DNA of 64,000 bases from Acanthopleura granulata (GCA_016165875.1 JABBOT010000080.1:38663101-38727100); one strand, 5' to 3'. Shown: positions 23,883-35,689, counted from the first letter of the stretch. Notes: generated by a model not told the origin, from the letters alone. Translations and numbers: made by a program.

Positions 23883-24029
23883 ATGGCGACCAAGCAGACA
23901 CGGTCGGCAGTTTCAGCATTTCTGTCCTTTGGTGATAGTGGAGAAGAGAGGACAAATTATTGGCGGCGCCGAGCGGTATTGCCGCGCAAAGGAATGCTTG
24001 GGCGTTCAAAGACGTGGGACAAGCAATAA
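23883..24029 (+). CDS. small open frame, 48 codons, uncertain
   Basis: ATG in good context (ACCATGG) opens MATKQTRSAVSAFLSF and continues with a basic, Arg/Lys-rich half ending SKTWDKQ, then TAA. The tract is clearly richer in G+C than its surroundings (GGCGGCGCCGAGCGG). It could be a short first exon, a microprotein or chance. No family is recognised and no downstream exon was found. The overlapping minus-strand frame is less protein-like. Confidence 0.25.
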   Translation: MATKQTRSAVSAFLSFGDSGEERTNYWRRRAVLPRKGMLGRSKTWDKQ

Positions 24030-27000
24030 GCGTCAAATTTAAAGTGAAAATTCCAAACTCATTTTGTTGTACTGGCTAGAGAGAACTGACGTTGCCATTT
24101 AAGACTATATACACTCAGTCTCATTAGGTTATAGTGGGTTTGGGTATACTATTTCAGCTAATGGGTAATTAAACCTAATATACAAGGTCTATATATAGGT
24201 ATAAATACACTAATTCGATGTTGTATTCAGGCACACAGAAAGCGGTGGGGACGGATAGGGATTGGCTGTATCTCTGAAGTGTGTTGAAGTACTCAAGTAA
24301 GTTTGCAAGTATAAACTATGACAAATAATGGTTGAAAAAAGTCCATTACTTATGGCTAAAATTAAACAGAGAAAATATTATCCAATGGGCAAGTGCCCCC
24401 AGGGCCCTGTTTCTATGGCAATCGGACGCTAGTACCTACATTCGGGCGGATTTATTTTGAGAAAATGGTGGTCAACACCTGATGATGTTTGGATATGTTG
24501 TAGGAGAGGCAGTTATTTGACAGTATGTGTCATTTGAGCCAACAAAAATTAGGGAATATGGTCTTAGGTGAGTGTTCTTTGTGAAATTACTACATAAATA
24601 GTAAGGCTATTTTTAGTGGTTTATACCTAATATATGCGAGCCTCTTGGCGAGGTGGTTTGGGCCTCCCAACAAAGGGAGGCAAATCTTGTAAAATATAAA
24701 GCAGTGGTGCCCGCTACCGATACATGGATAACGACATCAATAATATTACGATTATTCATAATGATTTATCTCATTGAAGCCACTGGTGTTTTCAGACTTC
24801 ACTGCTGATTTTGTGCGTTACTGGGTTTGCTGCTCTTTACTGCCACGAACTGCTGTTGTAACAATTGAGCATATGACGTGACTATTTATGGTAACACCAT
24901 ACATAGGGTAAAATGACGGTCAAGCAAAATGTTAGAGCTGCGGTATCGACGAATCAGTCTGATTTTAGGCCAGCCAGGAAAGCCACGTAAGACACTTGAC
25001 ACACTCCGGAGAAGAAGAGAGAGAAGAACTACACAACCATGCCCTTAAAGGTGGAAAAATAGGAATGAACAGCTGTTTCCATGCTTGAGTCAGGGTTTAA
25101 AGGGGTTCGGTAATATTTGTCAGAAGTCTGCTATTTTGTCAATGGCTGTATCCACCACTAATTAAATACTTTGTAATTATTTTGTAAAACATTTTTGTAG
25201 GCTAGAACATGCAGAACCAAACATTTTCGGCAATTTTTCCATATACCATATATCTTCTAATTTTTCGGACATCTGATCTGCCCCTTTTAGCCAATCCGCG
25301 GGCATTTGTACGAGGAATACGCAGTTTCTTTTTTATTTCACATGGTGTAGCCATGTAATGAACACCTTTACCCCCGCTGGTATGCCAACACCCTCAGCCG
25401 TGGAGGCCCCCTTTATAATGTTTGCCTTGAGTGGTACTAATATCTGTCCCCCCAAAATTATGGTAGCAATCATTCAAAGTAGATTGCTTATCTATATTTA
25501 CAAGAGTTCAGGTAAAGTATTCAGTGGTATGAACTATGGACATGGTGGAATTTCTAAAAACTAAAAGTAGGGGGCCTTAGATAAATACGTCAGGACTCCC
25601 TTACCTGCATATTTACGCTTGTGTGTGAGAATGGAAAGAGATTTACATATTTTAGCCCACGTACTTAAATAGGTACATCTTAAAGTAAAGGGAGAGCTCA
25701 TGACTGAGGCACTGTTCATTAAAAAAATTACAACATTCTTTCTTGAATGCAAAAAAAATGTTTGAATTTGTGTGAATTCGTTGCTAAATTATTTTCGCTT
25801 ATAGTGTGGAGTACTGTGGATCTGAAGGCGCCCATGCTTTCAAGCTTGTGAGATATTGACTAATCAGAGAGCTAGGAGATATCAGCTGTTTTTGGGCTGT
25901 GACGTGAATGTTGTGGTTGACTGTAAATGTAACATGTAATAATATAGGGACAGGACACTGTTTTAATGTTATATATTTTGATTATTACAAGTATATGTGT
26001 GAATAACACTTCAAAGTATATTCATACCATTGTGTTGTAGCGGCAGTAAGTTTCTTAATCGTTTCATGTTATAAATTTAAGATATATGTATACTTAAGTT
26101 TCAACCACAACCCCAGCAACTTACTACAGTCTCAGGTGACGAGTGTTCCGCGCTGGGAAGAATTACGGAGCCGTCGGAGCATGGTCAAACGTTAATTTCC
26201 ACTGTCGTAGTAGTTGTTAGGAAAAATACCTTAGCGAAATAAACTGCCGACCTTTTGGGCAAAGTTAACTTTGAACATGCGCTGTCTTTCACTTTAATAA
26301 ATCTGTTATATGTGCATGCTGTTTATATGCTCTATGATATAATAAGGATTACCTGAAGCCCTTTTTGTCTTGTCATGTTCGGGATAAAGATAACCCCTTG
26401 TTTGTGTTGCCATGTTCAGTATAAACAAGATGTAGTTGAGTACAAATCTGCACACACTTCACCTCAGGAGACCTTCGAGTTAAAGACAGCTGTCCCGTGC
26501 ATGTCATTTTTACGGATGGAGGAAACTGGAGTGTGTGGGGTAAACCACCAACATTTGGCAAGTTACTGATGAACTTTAGGGGTATGCATATGTGACATTC
26601 GAAAGAAAATTTGCAGATCTGTACATAAGTCTATGTCCTATTTTACACAGCACAACAACCAAACTATCAAAACAACTCTCAGAATAAACAGAATAGACAG
26701 AATATATCATATGTAATGGGAAATACTGTCCGCCCTTTATAACCAGATTAGCAACTAAATTCTCTTTTTTGTCTTTGAAATAAGGAGAATAAATACACTA
26801 AATCCACTATTTCGGGGCAAATTAATTTCTCCTGACTTAGTGGTCGATGAGAAACTACACTGTAAAATGACCAACGCCCATCGCCTTTATTGGGTGATTA
26901 AACCTCAAACAAGCGTGGCTAATAAATATACACATATACTTAAGTATTAAGCATAAGTGTCTAAAACATGTATATAGACCTATATTACAATGGGGCCAAT

Positions 27001-27789
27001 TGAAATTCCTCAGCATTAGCAGAATCGCTTCTGTTATTCTCTTCTTTTTCGACGTCCAAAAAATAAGAATTGAAAACTGAAACTGAAATTCAGAATTCTC
27101 TTATAGTCATGCATTTGTTCAATGAATGATCAAGTCTGGTGACAATGGAATCCAGAGAGTCTGGGCTGTGGTCCTCAGCCACGTCCGAGCCATTGGGATC
27201 AGTATTCATACAATTTAGAGTATATTACGTACAGGGGAAATACTATCCCTAGGGCCTTGTGTCACCCTATATATGATAACAATAATTGCATGGGCCAATA
27301 TATAATTATATCTACACATGTATATTATGTCCCATTAGGCTCAGCTCATTTAGATAGAGTGTTATTTTCACCGAAGTCGACCAGCAGCTGATCAATTTTA
27401 AAAGTTATTACAAAAGTATAGGCATTTTAATTAGACTGAGAGAATTTCGGACAAAATATCTGTTTCCGAAAATTATAAAGTCGGAATGAAATTTTGTGCT
27501 GGTTGGGCTTTGGACGTGAGGCAAATTGAAAATGTATTATTTATTTTATACCAAATTTATCATTCGAATTCTCCATATGAAATCGCAACTTTACTTGTGC
27601 TTCAAGCGATGGTGCAAAACACTTATCAAATAGAAAATATTAATGACGCATATTCATAGACATGTGCTTCAGTTTGAATTAAGTTCTTATAACGCCATGC
27701 TGTGTACTAAGGCGAAGCTTAACACTGAAATCCCACAACCTTCTCAATTATACACAGTAAACATGTACACATGTTAACAGGGTGAAGTT

Positions 27790-27975
27790 TTACCCCACTG
27801 TAAAAGGATTCAAAAATACCCCACTGTAAAGGGACTTAAAAATATAGACAGGAAGGGTAGGTCAATTTATAACATGTTAATGGCCTGAATATTTTTCTCT
27901 TCGTGCATCGCAGATCACAACACGTAGACAAGAGAGGTAGGTTCAAGAACAACATGTTAATAGGCTGAATACTTA
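27790..27975 (+). repeat. local direct duplications
   Basis: TACCCCACTGTAAAAGGATT is repeated with changes about 30 nt later. The longer word GGTAGGT...AACATGTTAATRGSCTGAATA occurs at 27867-27892 and again about 92 nt downstream. No coding potential. Confidence 0.7.
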
Positions 27976-28247
27976 TCCCATTTACCAAAACCAAATACGT
28001 ACATATAGGCATTAATTCTATAATGAGTCACACATACTTTGTGCAAAAAATCTTTACCTGTAGATATCTATTCCCCCCTTTTTCCTGACCACGTATATGT
28101 TCTCCTACGATCAATGTATCTTGTAGAGGCGTATAAACTATTGTCAGTCCCAAACGAGAAAAAGCCACGCAATATACAAACGTTCTGATTCCACCAGCAT
28201 ATCATTTATATCTATGCTACTGGCATTGTTTCCTTTTTATTTGTATG

Positions 28248-28480
28248 CTATGCCGTGTTGTTAGCCCAGCACAGTATGTTCCTCTGTCCACCAGCTGTGA
28301 CTGTTTTCATTTCCTCCAACTGCAGTCGCCGATCCCCGGAGTATAGAAACATTATTAGTGCTGCTTCCGATTGTGCGCTGAATAGTGACGTCTCTACGAT
28401 GCGGGGCGTTTCGTTCTCCAGCCACATACGGTTAATGACCTGTCCTTCACCTACTTCAACTATTCTGTCTGACCGCGTAT
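28248..28480 (-). CDS. minus-strand terminal exon of an unidentified gene or element
   Basis: After a CCCTTGCTTCCCAAG acceptor-like site the minus strand is open for 76 codons to TAG. It reads RSDRIVEVGEGQVINRMWL..., then SLFSAQSEAALIMFLYSGD and EEMKTVTAGGQRNILCW, ending ANNTA. The mix of acidic, basic and hydrophobic residues looks like genuine protein. The exon would enter in phase 1 (two nt of a split codon). No upstream exon was found between 28.5 and 31.7 kb. It may be a host-gene exon or a piece of a mobile element. The plus-strand frame at 28255-28512 is its shadow. Confidence 0.45.
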
Positions 28481-28599
28481 CTTGGGAAGCAAGGGCTCTG
28501 TGCCTGTGTTAACATGATCAGGTTTTCCGGACAAAATCGTCTAGCTGTCTACTCACACGGTAAGTGTTCGTCACTGTGTTCGCAAAACTCATGCTGTAC

Positions 28600-28640
28600 G
28601 TACATATATATATATATATGTATATATATGTACACATTGT
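28600..28640. repeat. TA-rich palindrome
   Basis: GTACATATATATATATATATG followed by TATATATATGTAC forms a self-complementary run of TA units. Simple-sequence hairpin of the same kind as the one at 61.16 kb. Confidence 0.7.
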
Positions 28641-31600
28641 TGGAGCGCCATCTTGGTGTCATTCCTCTGGCACAGCGTAATGAAGTATGTCAGGTATATA
28701 TAAAACCTGTGCTATCTGGATTGTTAATTGTCTGAGGACATCTGGTATCTTTTTCTTGCCCAGTTTGTCATTTGATCGTCAAGACAGAGTTGAAATACAG
28801 CAAAGGTGGATAAAGTTATTAATAGTCATTAACTTTGCTCATAGAATAAAGATGTGTTTAAATAGGAAAACGCAGCTAAGAGGAGTAAAATGGTGGTGTA
28901 CCGAAGACAGAACCAGTGCTTAGTTTGAAAGTACCACCAAACTCATTGAGCCTATCAATCAGGGCTGCCTAATAATGATGACAGCCTGATCATGACCAAG
29001 GCCTAATAATGAAGATTGGCTTATAATGAAGACTGTCCTGGCTTCTTCATAATCCTCACATTACCTATCTCGACTAAAAATCAGAAACTGTATACATTTC
29101 ATGTTTATGCATTTTGTATTCAGTCATGATTTGGAAGGAGGTCTAAACTTAATCGTCTCTCAGTATCCCTTTGATACATCGTATTTTGTTCATTTGTTGA
29201 CTCGACCAACATGTATAACCAACGAGCGATACAATAAGTCGGCATTATTCCTAGTGTCAAAACCATACACTGGCATAAGTGCAGGTATAATATACATATC
29301 TTACAGCTGATTTCCGAATTTTCTGGATTTGTGATACGAACCCAATTTAGGGGCTAATTTGATATCACGGGGTTTTTTCCTGTTACTTTGAGGCAAAACT
29401 AATAACACCTTGTCCATATATAACCCCAAAAATTATGAATTACACTGTACACAAAACAGTGTATGCGCCGGGAGATAACATCTTCTTCAACTGCACATAA
29501 ACTTATAGTTTTGAATCATTTGAATAAGTGAAATGCGTACGTTCACTGTATATATCTACTTGCATAACGAATAACTTCTCTTCTCTCTAGTACCAGCTTT
29601 TTTCCGAATTCAGTTCTCAAATAAAGACTTTAAAAAACCACAGGGGCTGAGTGGTGATGTTGATAGTTTGAAAGGTGACAAAATTGAGTAAATCCTTCAT
29701 AACTTTCTTAGCTCTGCCAAATGCATGCACTTGTGTCAGTGAGCACATATACATGTGGACACCATCAGATACGCAATGTCACCTGCATGTATATGAATAA
29801 GCCTGTGAATGATGCATCACTTTGTCTGCTAGATTTGTGAAATCTAATGTTGTTTCATTTTACTTTAATGACAAATAAGTATCCCACTAGCCTTCCATTC
29901 GTATACCAGTGGTGTAAGGTGTATGCTCTACAGTTGGGGTAAAAGAGTAAACAATGGGTTATCAAGCACGCTACAGTATGCTATGTGAACAATAACAAGT
30001 CCAGCTAATGTACAACTGTGCATGAGTAGACACGTGCTGTTTGAAGACATTTATAAACACGCTCATTGGTATTGTTTATTTATTTTCTAATTCACTGTGC
30101 TTATAATATACACCTGTAAACAGGTTAGCAATTTCCTTCCTAGTAATGCTGGCCGCCGTCGTATAAGTGAAATAATCTTGAGTAGGGTGTAAAACCCAAA
30201 TCAATTAATGTATCAGGCCTATATGCACTCCCATAGTGCGGGTCTTGTGAATATGATATCAAAATCACACAGGGATTTGTAAAAACAATGTGCTTGGTCT
30301 GTCTAACTGAACCAATAGGCGGTGAGGCGGGAAGGCGGGGTTTTGGCCTACAGCTGTTGTATCAAATCAGTCGAGAAGTAATGTTTTTGTTTTTTTTTTT
30401 TACATTTTTTTTTCAAAACCAAAACAAATATATATAGGTTTATTGTATATGTGCCTGTTATAAAGCGTCAGTTTCGGATTCTTTATAGATGCCAAAGCAA
30501 ACAAACTGTTCCTGTCTTCATTGCGGTCAATTTGATTAAGCCCTGGACCCTTTCAAATCCTGATTTAGAGATGAAGAAAGTTGTGCCTCAGAACACAATT
30601 TGCACAAGATTTGTATCTCAATACTTCTGGCCTTTGTGTTAGTGATTTTTTGGAGGTACGACTTCGTTCATGGTTAAAACACCAACTTTGTCTTTGTTTT
30701 ACGAGAATCCTTTGGCACGCTGATATTGAAGAAATGATTTCTCACGTGACAGATCTTGAGACTGTTTACAAGAAAACAGGACTTCAATTAAATAGTACTG
30801 TAGGATGTCCCTTTTGGGCTCAGATTTTAATGTATCCAACCGAAAAGGCTAAGTCTTCTCTCTGCAGAAGTATAGCCAATGCACGTGGGCAATTTGCCTA
30901 TGTACATCACATTACCAACGTTCCCTAGTGTATACAGCTGATTTTAAACAGACGTATGCAAACATATGTTGCCAACATGGCGACTATGTAGTTGGTAATT
31001 GTGCTGAACTGTTTGGATAGGCTTGTGATAATATTGTCTTGCTGGCAAAAGCCTTGGCTGACTATTGTGATGCTGCCATGTCTCCACGGATCCCTATCTA
31101 ACAAGTGTATAAATATATGCACTACATCAGCGAAAAACGGGTTTTGATCCCGTGTCATGAGATATTATTTTTCTGAGTGTCATCAGTTCCTTTTTTTTGT
31201 TTGTAATATGTGTCATGTATAAGAAATCATCATGTAAGGTTATTAACATGGGTAAAACGAAATACATTAAAATGATGTCGTTCACAAAAATGAACACTGT
31301 TGTCAGGTGTAGTAAAAATAGAGATGTTTATAGCAGCATAAAAAGTTCTGAGCAGGCAGGGTCAATCTGTCTGTATTCCGGAGGTTATATATTTGGCCTT
31401 TTCACCTGCTGGTTCATTGTCGTTACTGAGGATGAATTTGAAACGGTGTCTCAGTGACTAGTGATCTGGGGTGTGGCATTGTAAGTCATGTTATAATTCC
31501 TTGCGTTGAAACAGAAAAGGCACAGTAATCATGTTGCCGCTATTTACTGCTATCTTTTTCTTAAGTCTGAAATTGTTCGTTGGTCTTAGATTCTGAAACA

Positions 31601-31780
31601 TCACATAGGAATACTTTGGTCATGATGAGTACCGTCACACCGCGTCTAGTTTTTGACAGCAAGACAAAGTAATGAATCACTATGGCGAAGAAGTGAGAAA
31701 CTACATGTACATACACAGGACATCTTGTGGATAAATTTGATGATCACGTATTGTTGCTTTACCAAATTTATTTCTGAATT
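28640..31780. other. unassigned interval
   Basis: Contains a SINE tail at 30.14 kb; a tract of related TAATAATGAAGA/TGATGA words at 28965-29035; T/A homopolymers at 30378-30425; and an open frame at 30581-30928 (115 codons, including HADIEEMISHVTDLETVYKK). That last frame looks protein-like but has no splice or family support. The frame at 31197-31457 is discussed with the receptor-like tract. Confidence 0.35.
30143..30210 (+). repeat. SINE family 1, 3' fragment
   Basis: Carries TAATGCTGGCCGCCGTCGTA, then TATAAGTGAAATAATCTTGAG and a CAAATCAATTAATG-type tail. The head is absent, as expected of a 5'-truncated or eroded copy. Confidence 0.8.
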
Positions 31781-31784
31781 TCAG

Positions 31785-32028
31785 ATATGAAGGAAAATCT
31801 GGCTTTGAGCTGACGATTTTATCGTGTCTCCTCAAACCTATAGCAAACTACCTGTTCCTGGTTTCCAGAAGACAGTACCAGATGTTACGGTTGTATTTAC
31901 GGAAGATCACCGTCCTCGATCATGAGACTTCATGCTCCAGTCACCGATGCATTTTACTCTGTCAGTATGAACTCATTTCCAGCAACAGATATACAACCTT
32001 TGAGGAACAACATTACAGACCTGTCTGA
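31785..32028 (+). CDS. receptor-like TM7/helix-8 tract overlapping the 941-codon frame
   Basis: After a good acceptor (TTTCTGAATTTCAG, ending 31784) a frame opens for 81 codons. It begins YEGKSGFELTILSCLLKP and continues IANYLFLVSRRQYQMLRLYL, then RKITVLDHE, with a stop at 32026-32028. This resembles the end of TM7 and the amphipathic helix 8 of a rhodopsin-type receptor, with LKPIANY in place of NPxxY. A hydrophobic run at about 31365-31424 (YIFGLFTCWFIVV) could be TM6. The tract lies in a different frame from the long acidic frame that starts at 31922, so either the two are unrelated or one indel separates a receptor from its tail. Assignment is tentative. Confidence 0.35.
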
Positions 32029-34747
32029 TGTAAGCCACAGATGTGACAATGACAGTGAAACAAAGGTAGCCGAAAACGCCGGAAATGGGAACAAAGTTGT
32101 GCCGAGCTATGAATCGGCAACGAGCAACGTTTTGGACATCTTTTCCACAGGTGAGGTAACCAAGGCTCAGAATGGTGAATTTCAGGGATCAGATAGCGAA
32201 CTGTTGTTGCTCCTTGATTTTCCTCCCCAAAAGAGGCTTTCAGATAGCTTTGGAAGTCAACTGCCAAAACAGATGTCCATTCATAAACTAGATTCAGATG
32301 ACGATTTCTGGTCCCTGATGAACCTATCTAGTAGAGATGACAAAACTGAAAGTGAGCATGATAATGGAATGGCCAACTTTAATAATCCAAACTCAGAGAC
32401 GTGGTCTAATTCTGACCCATTACTTAGAGACTCAGTGAAAAGGGAAGTAAAGGGGCAAATAGTGAGTCATACGGCTACAGATGACGACTTACCTCTAACT
32501 GGGGGGATTTTTCCCATGAAAGGAAATTACCTGGAAAATGAAGATTTTGAAACGCAAACATCTGACTTACTGTCTACTCCTCCATCTGCAAACAACGACA
32601 TTCCCGATTTCAAGCTGGCCTCTCCAAGCAACAAATGCAAAACTATTTCTGATTCCATTGATTACCCCAGCCAGGAATTATTGATTTCCCACGTGTCTGC
32701 ATTCGGGCCGACGCCCTCAGGCGCGGCACCTGACTTCGTTCCAATGCAGAATGAAACAGAGATAGCTAATGCAAGTAATATACCATCTACAGATCAAGAT
32801 GCCGTGGATTTAAACCTGTTTTCTTTAAATAGCTTGAACAATTCCGAAAAAAGCTTCGCTGATAGCCCATCTAATGAGACGCAAAATTTGCCAGTTACAT
32901 CGGGTGATGTCAGTAATCAAGCTTTTGCGAATAACACTTCAGTATCCCAAATAATAATTCCCGACCTTTCTTGTGTGAGTATAACTGCAGATGAATCGCT
33001 GGCCAGCAAAAATGGGTTGGTGTTAGGTGAAGCACAGGAATGTCCTCCGGAATATACCGATAATTTCGACATAATGGCTGTGAAAGAAGAAACTAGATGC
33101 TATTGGATGGATGCTGGTGACAACGGGCAAGGTGACGATGGGACGTGCAGCCATGTGCGGTCTTTGCCTGAAGCTGTGCAATACGTGGCTATGCCTCCCG
33201 GGGGTGAGCTTTTTTGTGAAACCAAGAGAGTCGACCTGCAGTGTTCCGAATACGACAATAAAATTGGTGACACCCTTACTATGGATGTGTTTTCAACGCT
33301 TTCTGGTCTTAATCCAGAACTTGATGGGGCAGACGTTGCTCACACTGCTCAGAGTCTCTATGAAACCAGTTGTGGGACTATTTTGGAATCGACAGATTGT
33401 ATGATATCTACATCTTTTCAAGATAGTGATCATCCCGGTGGCACTGTTTCAAGCGTCCACAGTGATGACTCTTTCAGTAGCATGGAGGATATCTACCAGG
33501 AACAGAGTATCTATGATCTGTACAAGTCCGACAGTGAAGAGGACCCTCCGGAATCTTTGCGATTTTCTTCAAGCCCCATCACCACCGCTCATCAAGGTGA
33601 TGATAGGACTGAAATCTGCGACGATTCCGCAGACGAGGAAATTCGTTGTGAGTCGAGCAGCCCTGAGGAATCACTTGTCTGGGGTCTTAGTGATATAGCG
33701 TATTTGTTCTCAGAGGACGATGGTAGGAAAAGTGGGTGTGACACGACTGGCTCGGTTGATCTATGTAAGGATGCAAAAGAAGTGCAAGAACAATGCACCA
33801 CTATGGCAAACAAAAATGCTGAAACAACCCACGAATCCAAGGGCGACTTTGAAACTAAAAGTGATGAAAAGACTTTTCGTGCGGGTGACAAGGATCAGTC
33901 ATCTTCGAATGAGAATGTTAAGTATTGGAAAACTATCGATACGGCCCAAAGTAAGTCAAACGACTCCATAGTGCACAATCGATCCTCAAGAAAACTCCGG
34001 CGAATGTCCAGTAAAGTAGACTTTTTACCTAGGTCCAAGTCACTGGAAACTGCTGAACCACCTTGTCCTCTGGTGTTTTCCGAACGGTTCTCCAAGAGAA
34101 TCCAGGAAAAGTTAACTCGTGAGGGACTATATGATATAAGCAAACCAGTTCTAGTTGATCACACTGTGCAGGGAACAACGGAGGGAGAAATTTCGCCAGA
34201 AAGTGAGAATATTTTGAAAGAGTATGAACTTAACATTTTGATGGAAGGCGAGAAACTGGACAATAGCCTTGGGTTGTCCTCCAACACATTCCCCATACAA
34301 GACCCTCACAGCGACCAAAACCAACCAACAGATGAAACCGATATGTTTTTACCCAGTGCTACACCGAAAGATGACAAAGGTGATGAGCACTTACTTCATG
34401 GCAGCAGTATGCTTTGCGTAGAACGAAATGAGGACCGTGGACACAGAGTACACATGGTTAGGACGTACCACGAGAAGCGGACGGTGTACGGGGAGCCAGA
34501 AGGGACAGCACCGAACGCCAGGAGCCCTCGTCAAAGAGAGAGCAGCATTTACGATTCTTATCCTGTCTACGACACAGATGACGATTCACACGAAAAACTG
34601 CTTTCTTTGAAGTATATGGAGAGGAAATTAAAGACAAAAAATAGACTGCGCATTATTGAGAAAATATGTAAAATAAATTCTGATAAAAAGCAAGAGACAA
34701 TAGAGCGTCGGCCCATTAAGATATTTAGAGGCAATCCAATTTGCTGA
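31922..34747 (+). CDS. long acidic, Ser-rich protein or terminal exon, 941 codons, unrecognised
   Basis: A single uninterrupted frame of 2826 nt, far too long for chance in this A+T-rich DNA. The sequence is mostly disordered in character: many Ser, Asp, Glu, Asn and Thr, with acidic-aromatic patches (LDSDDDFWSLMN, SIYDLYKSDSEEDPPESL, SIYDSYPVYDTDDDS). A basic patch carries protein-kinase-A-like sites (SSRKLRRMSSK). The C-terminus is strongly basic (KYMERKLKTKNRLRI, IERRPIKIFRGNPIC). There is no signal peptide or membrane segment. It could be a soluble scaffold or nuclear protein starting at 31922. It could equally be the last exon of a membrane protein, because the frame stays open upstream to 31846 and a TTTCCAG acceptor at 31868 would fit. 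I do not recognise a family. Confidence 0.7.
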   Translation: MRLHAPVTDAFYSVSMNSFPATDIQPLRNNITDLSDVSHRCDNDSETKVAENAGNGNKVVPSYESATSNVLDIFSTGEVTKAQNGEFQGSDSELLLLLDFPPQKRLSDSFGSQLPKQMSIHKLDSDDDFWSLMNLSSRDDKTESEHDNGMANFNNPNSETWSNSDPLLRDSVKREVKGQIVSHTATDDDLPLTGGIFPMKGNYLENEDFETQTSDLLSTPPSANNDIPDFKLASPSNKCKTISDSIDYPSQELLISHVSAFGPTPSGAAPDFVPMQNETEIANASNIPSTDQDAVDLNLFSLNSLNNSEKSFADSPSNETQNLPVTSGDVSNQAFANNTSVSQIIIPDLSCVSITADESLASKNGLVLGEAQECPPEYTDNFDIMAVKEETRCYWMDAGDNGQGDDGTCSHVRSLPEAVQYVAMPPGGELFCETKRVDLQCSEYDNKIGDTLTMDVFSTLSGLNPELDGADVAHTAQSLYETSCGTILESTDCMISTSFQDSDHPGGTVSSVHSDDSFSSMEDIYQEQSIYDLYKSDSEEDPPESLRFSSSPITTAHQGDDRTEICDDSADEEIRCESSSPEESLVWGLSDIAYLFSEDDGRKSGCDTTGSVDLCKDAKEVQEQCTTMANKNAETTHESKGDFETKSDEKTFRAGDKDQSSSNENVKYWKTIDTAQSKSNDSIVHNRSSRKLRRMSSKVDFLPRSKSLETAEPPCPLVFSERFSKRIQEKLTREGLYDISKPVLVDHTVQGTTEGEISPESENILKEYELNILMEGEKLDNSLGLSSNTFPIQDPHSDQNQPTDETDMFLPSATPKDDKGDEHLLHGSSMLCVERNEDRGHRVHMVRTYHEKRTVYGEPEGTAPNARSPRQRESSIYDSYPVYDTDDDSHEKLLSLKYMERKLKTKNRLRIIEKICKINSDKKQETIERRPIKIFRGNPIC

Positions 34748-35362
34748 CCGTGGAGGTGGTTTAAGTGATTTGATTATTAGCAAACTCATAAATCTCCATT
34801 TTATTGTCTTAAGAAAGCAACACAAAGCTAAGTGCTCATTTGCTCTTTCACGTAGTAAGTCACAACTTTTGATGTATGTGGGCTCATAAAACACTTCGGT
34901 AATACAGACACACTGCAACGCTCATTCTGAGGCCCATTTAGAACAATACTACACCCTTAAGTCTTGGAAGATGTCATCCACGTTTAACCCGTTGTGTCGG
35001 CGTGTGTAACCATCACAGTATGTTTTGTCACCATCACAGTATTTAACCTTTATTGTTTTACTTGTATTTCCCGTTCTCCCATTGGCCTAGTAAAAGGGAA
35101 CAATATTATGTAAGTGAACTGATCTATATAGTCAGATCATTCAAAATAGAGAAGTGGCCAAATATTCATTTCGGAAGTTAGGACATGTTGAATTTTAAGT
35201 TGGTGTATTCTGCTTCTTTTGTGAACAACCTCAAAGTGAACTGTGCTCTGCTGTGATCTATACTTTAGCACGCTCTTAATTTAATGATGATGCATGTGAG
35301 CCATAAAAAGTGTACTCGAACAAATACGTCTGTTTTAAGTGTCATTGTAAATGACATGGTTC

Positions 35363-35368
35363 AATAAA
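35363..35368 (+). terminator. AATAAA polyadenylation signal of the 941-codon gene
   Basis: First AATAAA after the stop at 34747, about 615 nt downstream and immediately before a SINE. Confidence 0.5.
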
Positions 35369-35394
35369 TATGCACTGTTCGTCTAAAATGATTT

Positions 35395-35640
35395 ATTTAT
35401 TTGTTTGTTTTTTACGTCGAACTCACGAATATTTCAATTATACTACGGCGGACACCATAATGGTGGGAGGAAACCGGGCAGAGGCCGGGAGATCCAAGAC
35501 CATCCGCAAGTTGCTGTTGATCCTTCCCACATGTGGCCGAATTGCAACCCAGCTTGAGCTCACACTGGTGGGAGGCACCTGGGCGCTGGTGCGCTTTTCC
35601 CCTCGGCCACTGAGGCCCCCTCAAATGTTAGAACGTAAAA
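35395..35640 (-). repeat. SINE family 1, nearly full length
   Basis: Reversed: ATTTATTTATTTGTTTG, then TATTTCAATTATACTACGGC, AATGGTGGGAGGAAACCGGG, and a head ending CTCGGCCACTGAGGCCCC. It begins about 27 nt past the poly(A) signal of the preceding 941-codon gene. The frames at 35370-35684 are the repeat read through. Confidence 0.88.
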
Positions 35641-35689
35641 GTCAATCAAACGGAGAAAATATCAAATATCTGCAGAATCCCTGACAATA

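Larger units (their letters stand above)
22430..28247. other. gene-poor interval between the SLC6-like gene and the 28.3-kb exon
   Basis: Mostly A+T-rich with no joinable gene. Noted inside: a 48-codon frame at 23883-24029; a GCCTCCC-AACAAA-GGGAGGC stem-loop at 24672-24691; a G+C-richer block at 25355-25560, open on both strands; a possible TSP1-like exon at 26468-26539; and local duplications at 27790-27975. Confidence 0.4.

Noticed and set aside
25355..25564. 68-codon plus-strand frame (MNTFTPAGMPTPS...)
   Set aside because: The minus strand is equally open and protein-like over the same bases (GGQILVPLKANIIKG...). No splice support chooses between them.
35370..35684. 104-codon plus-strand open frame
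   Set aside because: It is SINE family 1 read in reverse; the same frame appears in the copy at 63.4 kb.
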